The translations under genes and the position numbers were made by a program. Positions 41,386-48,670 of a stretch of 64,000 nucleotides of DNA are shown here, piece after piece. Within the stretch, counting starts at the first letter, position 1. Each line of letters starts with the position of its first letter. Origin of the DNA: Candidatus Goldiibacteriota bacterium HGW-Goldbacteria-1. GTDB taxonomy: Bacteria > Oederibacteriota > PGYV01. Location of the stretch: assembly GCA_002839855.1 (NCBI GenBank), contig PGYV01000007.1, positions 152,615 to 216,614 of the forward strand, read 5' to 3'. A model generated the notes under the pieces. The model was not told where the DNA came from, made no database searches, and saw nothing but the letters and a program-made list of their open reading frames with translations.

Positions 41386-44300
41386 CGTACACAACCGGTA
41401 TTACAACAAGGGTTAAGAAAGTGGAAGTGATAAGCCCGCCGATTACCGCGATAGGCATAGACTGTGTTCTAAGCGCGCTTTCGCCGAAGCCCAGCGCCAG
41501 CGGCAGCATTCCGAATATCATGGCAAACGTGGTCATTAAAATAGGGCGCAGCCTTATCGGGCCGGCGTGTAATAAAGCCGCGCGCGCGGACATTCCCTCT
41601 TCCCTCATTTTATTCGTGAAATCTATAAGCAGTATCCCGTTCTTTGCCACAAGCCCAAGCACCATTAAGAAACCTATCATTGCCATTATGTCCAGCTGCT
41701 GCCCGGTGATAAGCAGCGCCAGGAAAGAACCAATTATGGCAAGCGGCACAGAAAGCATAAGTATCAGCGGCTGCGTAAGCGAATTATAAAGCGAAGCCAG
41801 AATCATATACATAAACAGAAGTGCAAGCAGCATGGCTTTTCCCATCTGTACAACAGTATCTGTCATCTGCGTGGCCTGTCCGCCGAAGGAGTATTCGTAC
41901 CCTTCGGGTATATGCACTTCTTTTTTTATTCTTTCATTTAAATCCCTTACCACATCGCCAAGGGCAAACCCTTCCGCGATTCCGGCTGTCACTTTAATTA
42001 TCCTTTTTTTATCTTCCCTTTTTATTTCCACAGGGCCGGACCCGGATTCAAAACGCGCCACTGCGGATAAAGGAATTTTATCCCCTTTAGCGTTGGTCAG
42101 CATTATGTCTTTTAACGAATTTAAATCTGTCTTGTCTTCCTGCGCCATCTGCAGAATTATTCCGTATTCTTTATCGCCTTTTCTGTAGCGCGACACTTCC
42201 TTGCCGTTTATCAGGATGTTTAAAAGCATCCCTGTTTCATAAGTGGAAAAACCAAGTTTTGCCGCCTTCACCCTGTCAATCATAATACTTATTTCCGGCA
42301 TGCCCGGCCTGGAAGAAGTATTCGGGCCGGACGCGCCCGGCGTTTCCAGCGCGGCTTTTTTTATGTCCATGGCAATTTTTTCCAGCACTTTTGTATTTTC
42401 TCCGGTAATGTTAATAGTTATAGGGTCTGTATCCCCTCCCCCGGAAACCACAGTGCCTGCGCCGCTGTCCTGCTTGGTAAGCAAAATTCCTGGCCCAAAA
42501 TTATTTTGTATATGATTCATAACTTCATCACTTACTATTGTGGTGGCCCTTGCTTTTTTATGTATAGCGCAGTAAATTCTGCCTATGTTATTTTCGCCGT
42601 AACCCGCGACCGTATAGTAAGTCTCTATATCTTTTACTGTTTGTAAATACCGCTCTATCTGAAGCAGTTTTTTGTCCATCACATCAATTGTGGCCCCCGG
42701 CTGCATTTCCATTGTCATTTCAATTTCCCTGTAATCGGAATTTGGAAGAAAGCTCATGCCTATAAACATCGCGGCGCCTATGCTTGCGCCTATAAGCCCC
42801 GTCACGGAAACAATTACGGTTTTTTTGTGGTCAAGGCACCATTCCAATACGTCTTCATACACTTCTTTAAAACTGTCATAGTACACATTAAATTTCTGAT
42901 GCATTTTATCAAAAATATTTTTCTTTTTATCCGGGTCCTCTTTTTTCCACCAGTACGCTGAAAGCATGGGAGCCGTGGTAAAAGCATCCACCAGCGATAT
43001 TGCAAGCGCGAAAGTTATGGTAAGCCCAAATTGCTTGAAAAACTGCCCTACAATACCTTCAAGAAAAGATATGGGGATAAAGACGGCAAGAATTGAAGCG
43101 GTTGTGGCTATGACAGCCAGCGCCACTTCATTGGTACCTTTAACAGCGGCTTCTTTCGGAGAAAATCCTTTTTCCAGATACCTGAAAATATTTTCACGCA
43201 CAACTATTGAATCGTCTATCAAAAGCCCAATGGAAAGGGACAAAGCCAGCAGCACCATCATATTTATCGTAAAGCCGGACGCGTTTATAAAAAAGAAAGC
43301 GCCCAAAAGGGAGTTTGGCAGGGCAACAGCTGTAATCATTGTGGAACGGAAACTTCCCAGAAAAAGCCAGACTATTATAATGGCACACAGCGCGCCAAGC
43401 CCTATGTCTTCCTGAAGCCCTTTGATACTTTCTTCAATATGTAAAGTCGGATCCCTGAAAACACTTATAGTCACACCCTGCGGAAGTTTTTTCTGTAATG
43501 AATTTATTTTTTTCTTCACGGCTTTTGATATGGCCACGGTATTTTCACCGCTCTGTTTATATACGCCGAAGATTATGGCATTTTCGCCGTCCACGCGCGA
43601 CCTGGCGGTTTCTTTTTTCAGTCCAAAATCAACTTTTGCCACGTCTTTTAACCTGATAGTCTCGCCTGAAAAAGTTTTTATAGGCACATTTTCAATATCG
43701 CTTATGGATTCAAACCTTCCTTTAACCCTAACAGCGGTTATCCTTCCGGGTTTTTCTATATTGCCTGCCGGATAATTAAGGTTTTCTTTTCCTATGGCTT
43801 CCATTACATCCGCGAATGACACCATGCGCGCGGCCAGCGCGCTTTTATTTACCGTGACATTTACCGCTTTATCACGCCCGCCCCACAGGTCAATTTTTCC
43901 CACACCTTTTACTTTTTCAATATCAGGCTTAATTTCTTCATCAATAATTTCTTTTAATGCGGCAAGGTCTTTTTTTCCTTTTACCTTCATCATTAATACC
44001 GGTATCCATTCAGCGGACGAAAATCTTACCACGGACGGTTCGTCCGCGTCATCCGGAAGCTCCCATTTTGCCTTATTAACGGCGTCGCGGACTTTTGTCT
44101 CCGCGTATTTGATGTCTGTGCCAAGCGAAAAACGCGCGGTGACACGTGACATATTTTCACTGGAACCGGAAGAAAGTGATTCCATCCCTTCCACCACGGC
44201 AAGTGCGTCTTCTATAGGCTTGGTTACAAGGTTTTCTATTTCTTCAGCTGACGCGCCTTCATAAACCGTTACAACAGACAGCGTTGGGTATTCCACATCC

Positions 44301-44413
44301 GGCAGCATGTCCACTCCCATGGAAGAATATCCCAGCGCGCCAAGCACAAGTATAGACATAACTATCATTACTACAAATATAGGCCTCTTTATTGCAAGTT
44401 CCGCTATGTTCAT
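41360..44413 (-). CDS. RND multidrug/solute efflux pump (HAE1/AcrB type)
   Basis: A 1017-aa inner-membrane pump of 12 membrane segments with two large periplasmic loops. MNIAELAIKRPIFVVMIVMSI start; TM4 proton-relay LSIGLLIDDSIVVREN with the Asp pair; TM10 GLVAKNGILLIDF with the relay Lys; LGTDIKYAETKVRDAVNKA porter motif; QPLILMLSVPLAIIG and ARLRPILMT-like LRPILMTTFAMIFGMLPLALG. It follows its membrane fusion protein and a MarR regulator. No outer-membrane factor gene is adjacent. It ends in repeat-encoded residues. Confidence 0.96.
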   Translation of the reverse strand: MNIAELAIKRPIFVVMIVMSILVLGALGYSSMGVDMLPDVEYPTLSVVTVYEGASAEEIENLVTKPIEDALAVVEGMESLSSGSSENMSRVTARFSLGTDIKYAETKVRDAVNKAKWELPDDADEPSVVRFSSAEWIPVLMMKVKGKKDLAALKEIIDEEIKPDIEKVKGVGKIDLWGGRDKAVNVTVNKSALAARMVSFADVMEAIGKENLNYPAGNIEKPGRITAVRVKGRFESISDIENVPIKTFSGETIRLKDVAKVDFGLKKETARSRVDGENAIIFGVYKQSGENTVAISKAVKKKINSLQKKLPQGVTISVFRDPTLHIEESIKGLQEDIGLGALCAIIIVWLFLGSFRSTMITAVALPNSLLGAFFFINASGFTINMMVLLALSLSIGLLIDDSIVVRENIFRYLEKGFSPKEAAVKGTNEVALAVIATTASILAVFIPISFLEGIVGQFFKQFGLTITFALAISLVDAFTTAPMLSAYWWKKEDPDKKKNIFDKMHQKFNVYYDSFKEVYEDVLEWCLDHKKTVIVSVTGLIGASIGAAMFIGMSFLPNSDYREIEMTMEMQPGATIDVMDKKLLQIERYLQTVKDIETYYTVAGYGENNIGRIYCAIHKKARATTIVSDEVMNHIQNNFGPGILLTKQDSGAGTVVSGGGDTDPITINITGENTKVLEKIAMDIKKAALETPGASGPNTSSRPGMPEISIMIDRVKAAKLGFSTYETGMLLNILINGKEVSRYRKGDKEYGIILQMAQEDKTDLNSLKDIMLTNAKGDKIPLSAVARFESGSGPVEIKREDKKRIIKVTAGIAEGFALGDVVRDLNERIKKEVHIPEGYEYSFGGQATQMTDTVVQMGKAMLLALLFMYMILASLYNSLTQPLILMLSVPLAIIGSFLALLITGQQLDIMAMIGFLMVLGLVAKNGILLIDFTNKMREEGMSARAALLHAGPIRLRPILMTTFAMIFGMLPLALGFGESALRTQSMPIAVIGGLITSTFLTLVVIPVVYEWAEGRKG

Positions 44414-44429
44414 TTATTCTCCAATAAAC

Positions 44430-44550
44430 TGGAGGGACGGATGCACAGATGTTCGGATGGTCAGCAAAAACATTTATTTCGCTTCTGCTTAATTGCTTAT
44501 AGCTTAATTATCTTTCTTTCTTCCGTCCCTCCGTGCATCTGTCCCTCTGT
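44430..44550. repeat. Octamer-phased inverted arms between MFP and RND
   Basis: GGGACGGATGCACAGATG (44434-44451) and TCCGTCCCTCCGTGCATC (44522-44539) are complementary arms with an 8-bp period around a GCTTAATTGCTTATAGC segment. The right arm reaches the MFP stop (TGA at 44556-44554). Confidence 0.75.
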
Positions 44551-44553
44551 CCC

Positions 44554-45447
44554 TCATTCTTTGATTTTCAAAAGGTTTCCTTCGTTTAATTTAAAATTAC
44601 CTTCCGTCACAACAACATCTCCTATATTAATACCTTCTGTTATTTCAATATTATCCCCTTCAATATATCCTGTTTTAACATCCGTCATTTTCGCGCGGCC
44701 GTTATCATTGATATACACATATGACCGGCTTTCCCCAAGCAGCACCGCGTTTTCAGGAAGCATTATCCCCTGCCGGCGCTGCCCGTAAATTTTTACATTT
44801 ACCGACATGCCGGGTTTAATATCCCTTTTAGGATTATCAGCTTTTACAATTACCGTACCTGCCATTGTATCCTTGTCTATGAAAGGGGTGACGGATGAAA
44901 CACTGCCTTTTAATGTTATCTTATCGCCGTAAGCTGCGGAAATTTCCGCAGTCTGTCCGGCCTTTATTTTAATCATATCCTCTTCACCGGTGCTTAATAT
45001 CACCTTTATTTTATCCGGATTTGCAATTTCTGCCACGGGGTATTGCGGAGTGACAAACGCGCCTTTGTCAGTGGTGTATATTTTTGTCACTATCCCGGCT
45101 GCCGGCGCCATTACATTGGCAAGCTGATAATCCATACCGACAATATCCCTGTTTATATATAATATGGTATCGTCTTTATTTACAAAGCTGCCCTCTGATA
45201 CTGCATTGCGTTCAAACTTGCCCGGCACCTGGGAATAAACTTTTATCTGTGGATTCCCTTCCGCAATGCCGCGGATAAAAATAGCTTCCTGAATATCTGT
45301 TTTGCCTGCCTGAACCGCTTTTACGTCATAAGCCGTTTCTGAAAGTTTTTCTCCCGCGCGGGTCACTTTTTTTATTATCTGAAAAAGTATAACCGCGCTT
45401 AAAACGGCTATTATTATCAACGCCCATCTTTTTGCTTTTGAATGCAT
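44554..45447 (-). CDS. HlyD-type membrane fusion protein of the RND pump
   Basis: A 297-aa adaptor. An N-terminal membrane anchor (RWALIIIAVLSAVILFQII), short lipoyl-type halves (IFIRGIAEGNPQIKVYSQVPGKFERN, APAAGIVTKIYTTDKGAFVTPQYPVAEI) and a beta-barrel domain (ILPENAVL region, LPENAVLLGESRSYVYIND). The alpha-hairpin between lipoyl halves is very short, so it may not span to a long TolC channel. It lies 140 bp upstream of the RND gene and 11 bases after marR, giving one operon. Confidence 0.9.
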   Translation of the reverse strand: MHSKAKRWALIIIAVLSAVILFQIIKKVTRAGEKLSETAYDVKAVQAGKTDIQEAIFIRGIAEGNPQIKVYSQVPGKFERNAVSEGSFVNKDDTILYINRDIVGMDYQLANVMAPAAGIVTKIYTTDKGAFVTPQYPVAEIANPDKIKVILSTGEEDMIKIKAGQTAEISAAYGDKITLKGSVSSVTPFIDKDTMAGTVIVKADNPKRDIKPGMSVNVKIYGQRRQGIMLPENAVLLGESRSYVYINDNGRAKMTDVKTGYIEGDNIEITEGINIGDVVVTEGNFKLNEGNLLKIKE

Positions 45448-45458
45448 CTTTCCTCCGC

Positions 45459-45896
45459 TTATAATTTTTTCAGAAGTCCCTGAATTTTTTCAAGCAGGCC
45501 AATGGCATTTTTTCTTTCCTGCCGGCTTATCATTGAAAAAAACATCCCAAGATATCCAAGGTTTACATCCCTGGTGTGTTTCATTACTTTTTTTCCGCGT
45601 GCTGATAATCCCACAAAAACTTTTCTTTTATCCTTATTATCCCTGTTTTTTTCAACATAACCCAGTTTTTCCAGGCGCGTAATGCTTTCTGTCATACTTG
45701 GCAGTTTAACACCCGCGGCTGACGCAAGTTCCCCCATTGTTTTACTGCCGGAATCAAGCAGAAGCTGAAGCACAAAAGTCTGCCCAAGGTTTAATTCCTT
45801 TATTTTTCCCTTGAAAATCTGTATTTTCCGGCTTTTCCTTATCCGGTCGCTTATATCCACAAGCATGTCAAAAGCTTTTTGCGCGTCTTTGTTCAC
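45459..45896 (-). CDS. MarR-family repressor of the efflux operon
   Basis: A 145-aa winged-HTH regulator. SKTMGELASAAGVKLPSMTESITRLEKLGYVEKNRDNKDKRKVFVGLSARGKKV contains the recognition helix (PSMTESITRL) and the wing with the conserved Asp-Lys-Arg. It should dimerise and repress its own promoter. Two TTAGG-N4-CCTAA sites just upstream overlap the promoter. It has an AAGGAG site. The inducing ligand is unknown. Confidence 0.93.
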   Translation of the reverse strand: MNKDAQKAFDMLVDISDRIRKSRKIQIFKGKIKELNLGQTFVLQLLLDSGSKTMGELASAAGVKLPSMTESITRLEKLGYVEKNRDNKDKRKVFVGLSARGKKVMKHTRDVNLGYLGMFFSMISRQERKNAIGLLEKIQGLLKKL

Positions 45897-45914
45897 ATTT
45901 ACTCCTTAAACTGT

Positions 45915-45973
45915 TTAGGCATACCTAATATTTAGGCAGACCTAAGTATATATATTTACGGGATTAATGTCAA
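45915..45973 (-). promoter_or_regulatory. Promoter with two MarR-type operators
   Basis: TTGACA (minus strand, 45973-45968), 17-bp spacer, TATACT (45950-45945). Operators TTAGGCATACCTAA (45915-45928) and TTAGGCAGACCTAA (45932-45945) are palindromes 17 bp apart; the second overlaps the end of the -10. Autorepression of marR-MFP-RND is the natural reading. Confidence 0.8.
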
Positions 45974-45987
45974 GTTTAAATGATTTT

Positions 45988-47049
45988 TTAAAACGCTTCG
46001 AACGCGTAAAAGATAAACGCCAGGCCGTCGCGGCCGTACCCAAGGTCTATCCTTAAGTTGGCGCGTTCTTCGGGCACAAGCCCTATCCTTAACCCCACGC
46101 CGCCCGCGAACTTCACGTTCATATCCGCCGGGGATGATTCGTACACATCACCCGCTCCGGCAAACACGGTAAACCCCACACGCTCCCATGGTATTATCCT
46201 GTATTCCGCCTGTACAAAACTCATGCATTTATCCCGGTACCTTCCATAAAAATACCCGCGCATTTTGTGGTCGCCGCCAAACTGTTCCATTAATTGGATT
46301 GGAGGGCTTCCGGCAATAACTCCGGTAAACACTTCCGCAGCTATAGACTGGTTGTCAGCCAATTTAAAATACTTTCTAAAATCAAACTCTGTTTTCACAA
46401 ATGAATCCCGCACGTTAAGCCCAAGCCCGTAGTAATCGCAGTATAAAGTGGTATAAATTCCGTCCATGGCAAGAAGCGAATTATCGCGTGTATCCATTGA
46501 AAAAACCAGCCCCTGCCCAAAATAAGACCCGCCCCTGCTGCCCTTAAACACTTCACTGCTTATAAGCCCGTTTGGTTTGGCTTCTAAAAGTACAAAGTTT
46601 TCATATGACAGCCTTACACCCGCATACAAAAGGCCGGCAATTTTTTTATGAAATTCAGCCCTGAACTTTAACATCTGAAAAGTAACTTTTTCCGCGGCGT
46701 CATCTTTATTATCGTTGCCCACCCCAAAAAATGTGTCAGGATATTTTTTATAATATGAATTATGATACAGCTTATATTCGTTATTTTCCCAGTAATGCCA
46801 CCCTTCTTCTTCAACTGACACCTGGTTTTTTAAACTGTAAGAAAGGTACAGCTGGATGTTGGAAGAAAAAGTATCAGGCTTTTTATTGTAAAAATACGCG
46901 CCTGTTATTATGCCTTTTAAACCTGTTTCTTCGGAGTATAAAGGAAGCGGAAGAATAAGCCAGGAATCTTCGTATTTTTTGGCATCATCCGCGGCAAAAA
47001 CAAAAGACGCTGTTATAATCATAACCGCAATAATAAGAATTTTTTTCAT
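45988..47049 (-). CDS. D15/BamA-type surface-antigen barrel
   Basis: A 353-aa outer-membrane protein with a signal peptide (MKKILIIAVMIITASFVFA). The C-terminal half matches the bacterial surface antigen (Omp85) barrel: GQGLVFSMDTRDNSLLAMDGIY, GGDHKMRGYFYGRYRDKCMSFVQAEYR (the VRGF-like loop), and a final FEAF with terminal Phe. No POTRA domains are visible, so it is a barrel-only member, perhaps a small porin or assembly factor. It follows the NYN RNase by 21 bases. Its stop lies just before the promoter of marR. Confidence 0.85.
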   Translation of the reverse strand: MKKILIIAVMIITASFVFAADDAKKYEDSWLILPLPLYSEETGLKGIITGAYFYNKKPDTFSSNIQLYLSYSLKNQVSVEEEGWHYWENNEYKLYHNSYYKKYPDTFFGVGNDNKDDAAEKVTFQMLKFRAEFHKKIAGLLYAGVRLSYENFVLLEAKPNGLISSEVFKGSRGGSYFGQGLVFSMDTRDNSLLAMDGIYTTLYCDYYGLGLNVRDSFVKTEFDFRKYFKLADNQSIAAEVFTGVIAGSPPIQLMEQFGGDHKMRGYFYGRYRDKCMSFVQAEYRIIPWERVGFTVFAGAGDVYESSPADMNVKFAGGVGLRIGLVPEERANLRIDLGYGRDGLAFIFYAFEAF

Positions 47050-47070
47050 AACACCCTCCTGCTTATTGTT

Positions 47071-47454
47071 TTAATCCTGCTCAAGGTATTCCGCAAATTC
47101 GTCCGATGTCATTGATTTAAAGTGATTGTCTATGGCGTACTTAATAAGCCTGTTGTCGCTGGAAATAACCATATGGTCTTTTGCCTTGCCTGTCCTGTTT
47201 CTTATCATCTCTTCTATTATATCGTCAGCAGATTCGCCCGGCCCGGAAAAAACAGCCTTTATATCGCCGAACCTCTGATGCCCGCGGTGGTTGGAAATGG
47301 AACGGGAAGCGTCAAATATGACTGTTACTTCGTTTGGATTAAGCGCAAGAAATTCCTTTATCATATCCATCATCTCTTCGCGCTTCTGTTCAAGGGTAAC
47401 CCCCTTAAACCGCACCCTGTACATTAAATTGTACCCGTCAATAATAATTTTCAT
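47071..47454 (-). CDS. NYN-domain (YacP/Rae1-like) ribonuclease
   Basis: A 127-aa PIN-fold nuclease. The first strand IIIDGYNLMYR carries the first catalytic Asp; VIFDAS, the SADDIIEEMIRN and VISSDNRLIKYA blocks supply other acidic residues. It is shorter than B. subtilis Rae1 (YacP, 170 aa), but the core is complete. Rae1 cleaves mRNA on the ribosome; whether this protein does is inference. It is translated before the D15 barrel gene. Confidence 0.85.
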   Translation of the reverse strand: MKIIIDGYNLMYRVRFKGVTLEQKREEMMDMIKEFLALNPNEVTVIFDASRSISNHRGHQRFGDIKAVFSGPGESADDIIEEMIRNRTGKAKDHMVISSDNRLIKYAIDNHFKSMTSDEFAEYLEQD

Positions 47455-47485
47455 CTATCCTCTACCCTTTATCCCTTTTGTATGA

Positions 47486-47580
47486 AACCGAGATTTGTTT
47501 CGCTTCTGCTTATCTGCTTATAGCTTAATTCGCTCTTATTTAAACCGTCCCTCCGTGCATCCATCCCTCTGTCCCTCTAT
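47486..47580. repeat. Octamer repeats at the end of the thiolase gene
   Basis: CGCTTCTGCTTATCTGCTTA (47501-47520) and TCCGTGCATCCATCCC/TCTGTCCC octamers (47549-47577). The last CCCTCTA includes the stop codon of the gene at 47577. Confidence 0.7.
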
Positions 47581-48581
47581 ACTTTATATTTCTCCGCTTC
47601 TTCCCTGCTTATTGGTTTTACATTTATAACCCTTTCATTATTATCCTTAATAATTTTGACAGCTACTTCTTCTTTATCCATTAACTTTGTATAGCCGGCG
47701 GAAAACGCGGCTATATCTCTTATCGTCTCTTCATCAGGGCTGTCAAAAGTAAGGACAAGCGGGCCGGGAATATCCATAACTTCAAATACTATTGCCCCAT
47801 CTTTTACCTGCTCCAGTTTTTCATTATCGCCGTTGTGCCTTCCTATTATAAACTTTATGCCGTTTTTTCTGAAATGCCTTCCGGCCGATAATAAAAACAT
47901 ATCCTGTTCCGTTATCTCTTTTTCTTTATTGTGCTGTATAAGGTCATTTAACCTTGCCGCATAGTGTTTATCCGTTAAAAGGCATCCGCCGCCCGGGGTT
48001 TCCATCACATCGGTAATTTCAAATTCCACCGCAAGCTTAAGCTGCTGCTGCCTGTTTCTTCCTTCTATGCCTAAAAGCTGTTCCCTGTCCACCCAGCCAA
48101 GTTTTTCCGGTTCTGTGGGTTCCATTAATTTTGCGGACAGCGGCCGCAGCAAATACCCTTCAAGGCCCGATTCATTTTTTATCATTTTAATTGAATTTGA
48201 ATTCTGAGTCATAGGCCGCTGACCCAGCACTTCACCTGTTATGACAAAACCCGCGCCAAGTTCTTCCATCATCTCTTTTGCTTTACGCATCATAAGTATT
48301 TTGCAGTCAATGCACGGGTTCATGTTCTTGCCGTATCCGTGCGCCGGATTTTTCAGCATATGCAGAAAATCTTTTGTTATATCCACAACTTTTACTTCTA
48401 TGCCTTTTGGAAGCGGTTTATTGTATTTAAGCTCACCGCCCTCCCGGATATATTTTTTAAAAAATACGCCTATGTTAAAATTTACCGGTATGACATTTAT
48501 TCCCTGTTTCTGCAGCAGTTTTACCGCTATCATGCTGTCCAGTCCGCCCGAAAAAAGAGCGATACATGTTTTTTCTTTCAT
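47577..48581 (-). CDS. PP-loop tRNA thiolase-like (ThiI/MnmA-related)
   Basis: A 334-aa cytoplasmic enzyme of the ATP-pyrophosphatase type. PP-loop LFSGGLDSM near the start; NMNPCIDCKILM with a CxxC pair; GFVITGEVLGQRPMTQ; LLRPLSAKLMEPT; and GGGCLLTDKHYAARLNDL with a conserved Cys. The C-terminal part resembles the extra domain of archaeal/bacterial proteins annotated as tRNA 2-thiouridine or 4-thiouridine synthase-like. I use ATG 48581 behind AAGGA; a GTG at 48602 is possible. The exact tRNA position is not deducible. Confidence 0.85.
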   Translation of the reverse strand: MKEKTCIALFSGGLDSMIAVKLLQKQGINVIPVNFNIGVFFKKYIREGGELKYNKPLPKGIEVKVVDITKDFLHMLKNPAHGYGKNMNPCIDCKILMMRKAKEMMEELGAGFVITGEVLGQRPMTQNSNSIKMIKNESGLEGYLLRPLSAKLMEPTEPEKLGWVDREQLLGIEGRNRQQQLKLAVEFEITDVMETPGGGCLLTDKHYAARLNDLIQHNKEKEITEQDMFLLSAGRHFRKNGIKFIIGRHNGDNEKLEQVKDGAIVFEVMDIPGPLVLTFDSPDEETIRDIAAFSAGYTKLMDKEEVAVKIIKDNNERVINVKPISREEAEKYKV

Positions 48582-48670
48582 CAGATTTTCCTTTTTTGAC
48601 ACAAATGGTTTTTTACGATTTTATTTTTGATTATGCCTTATCTTTTAATCTTTATTTATGGGCTTTCTTT

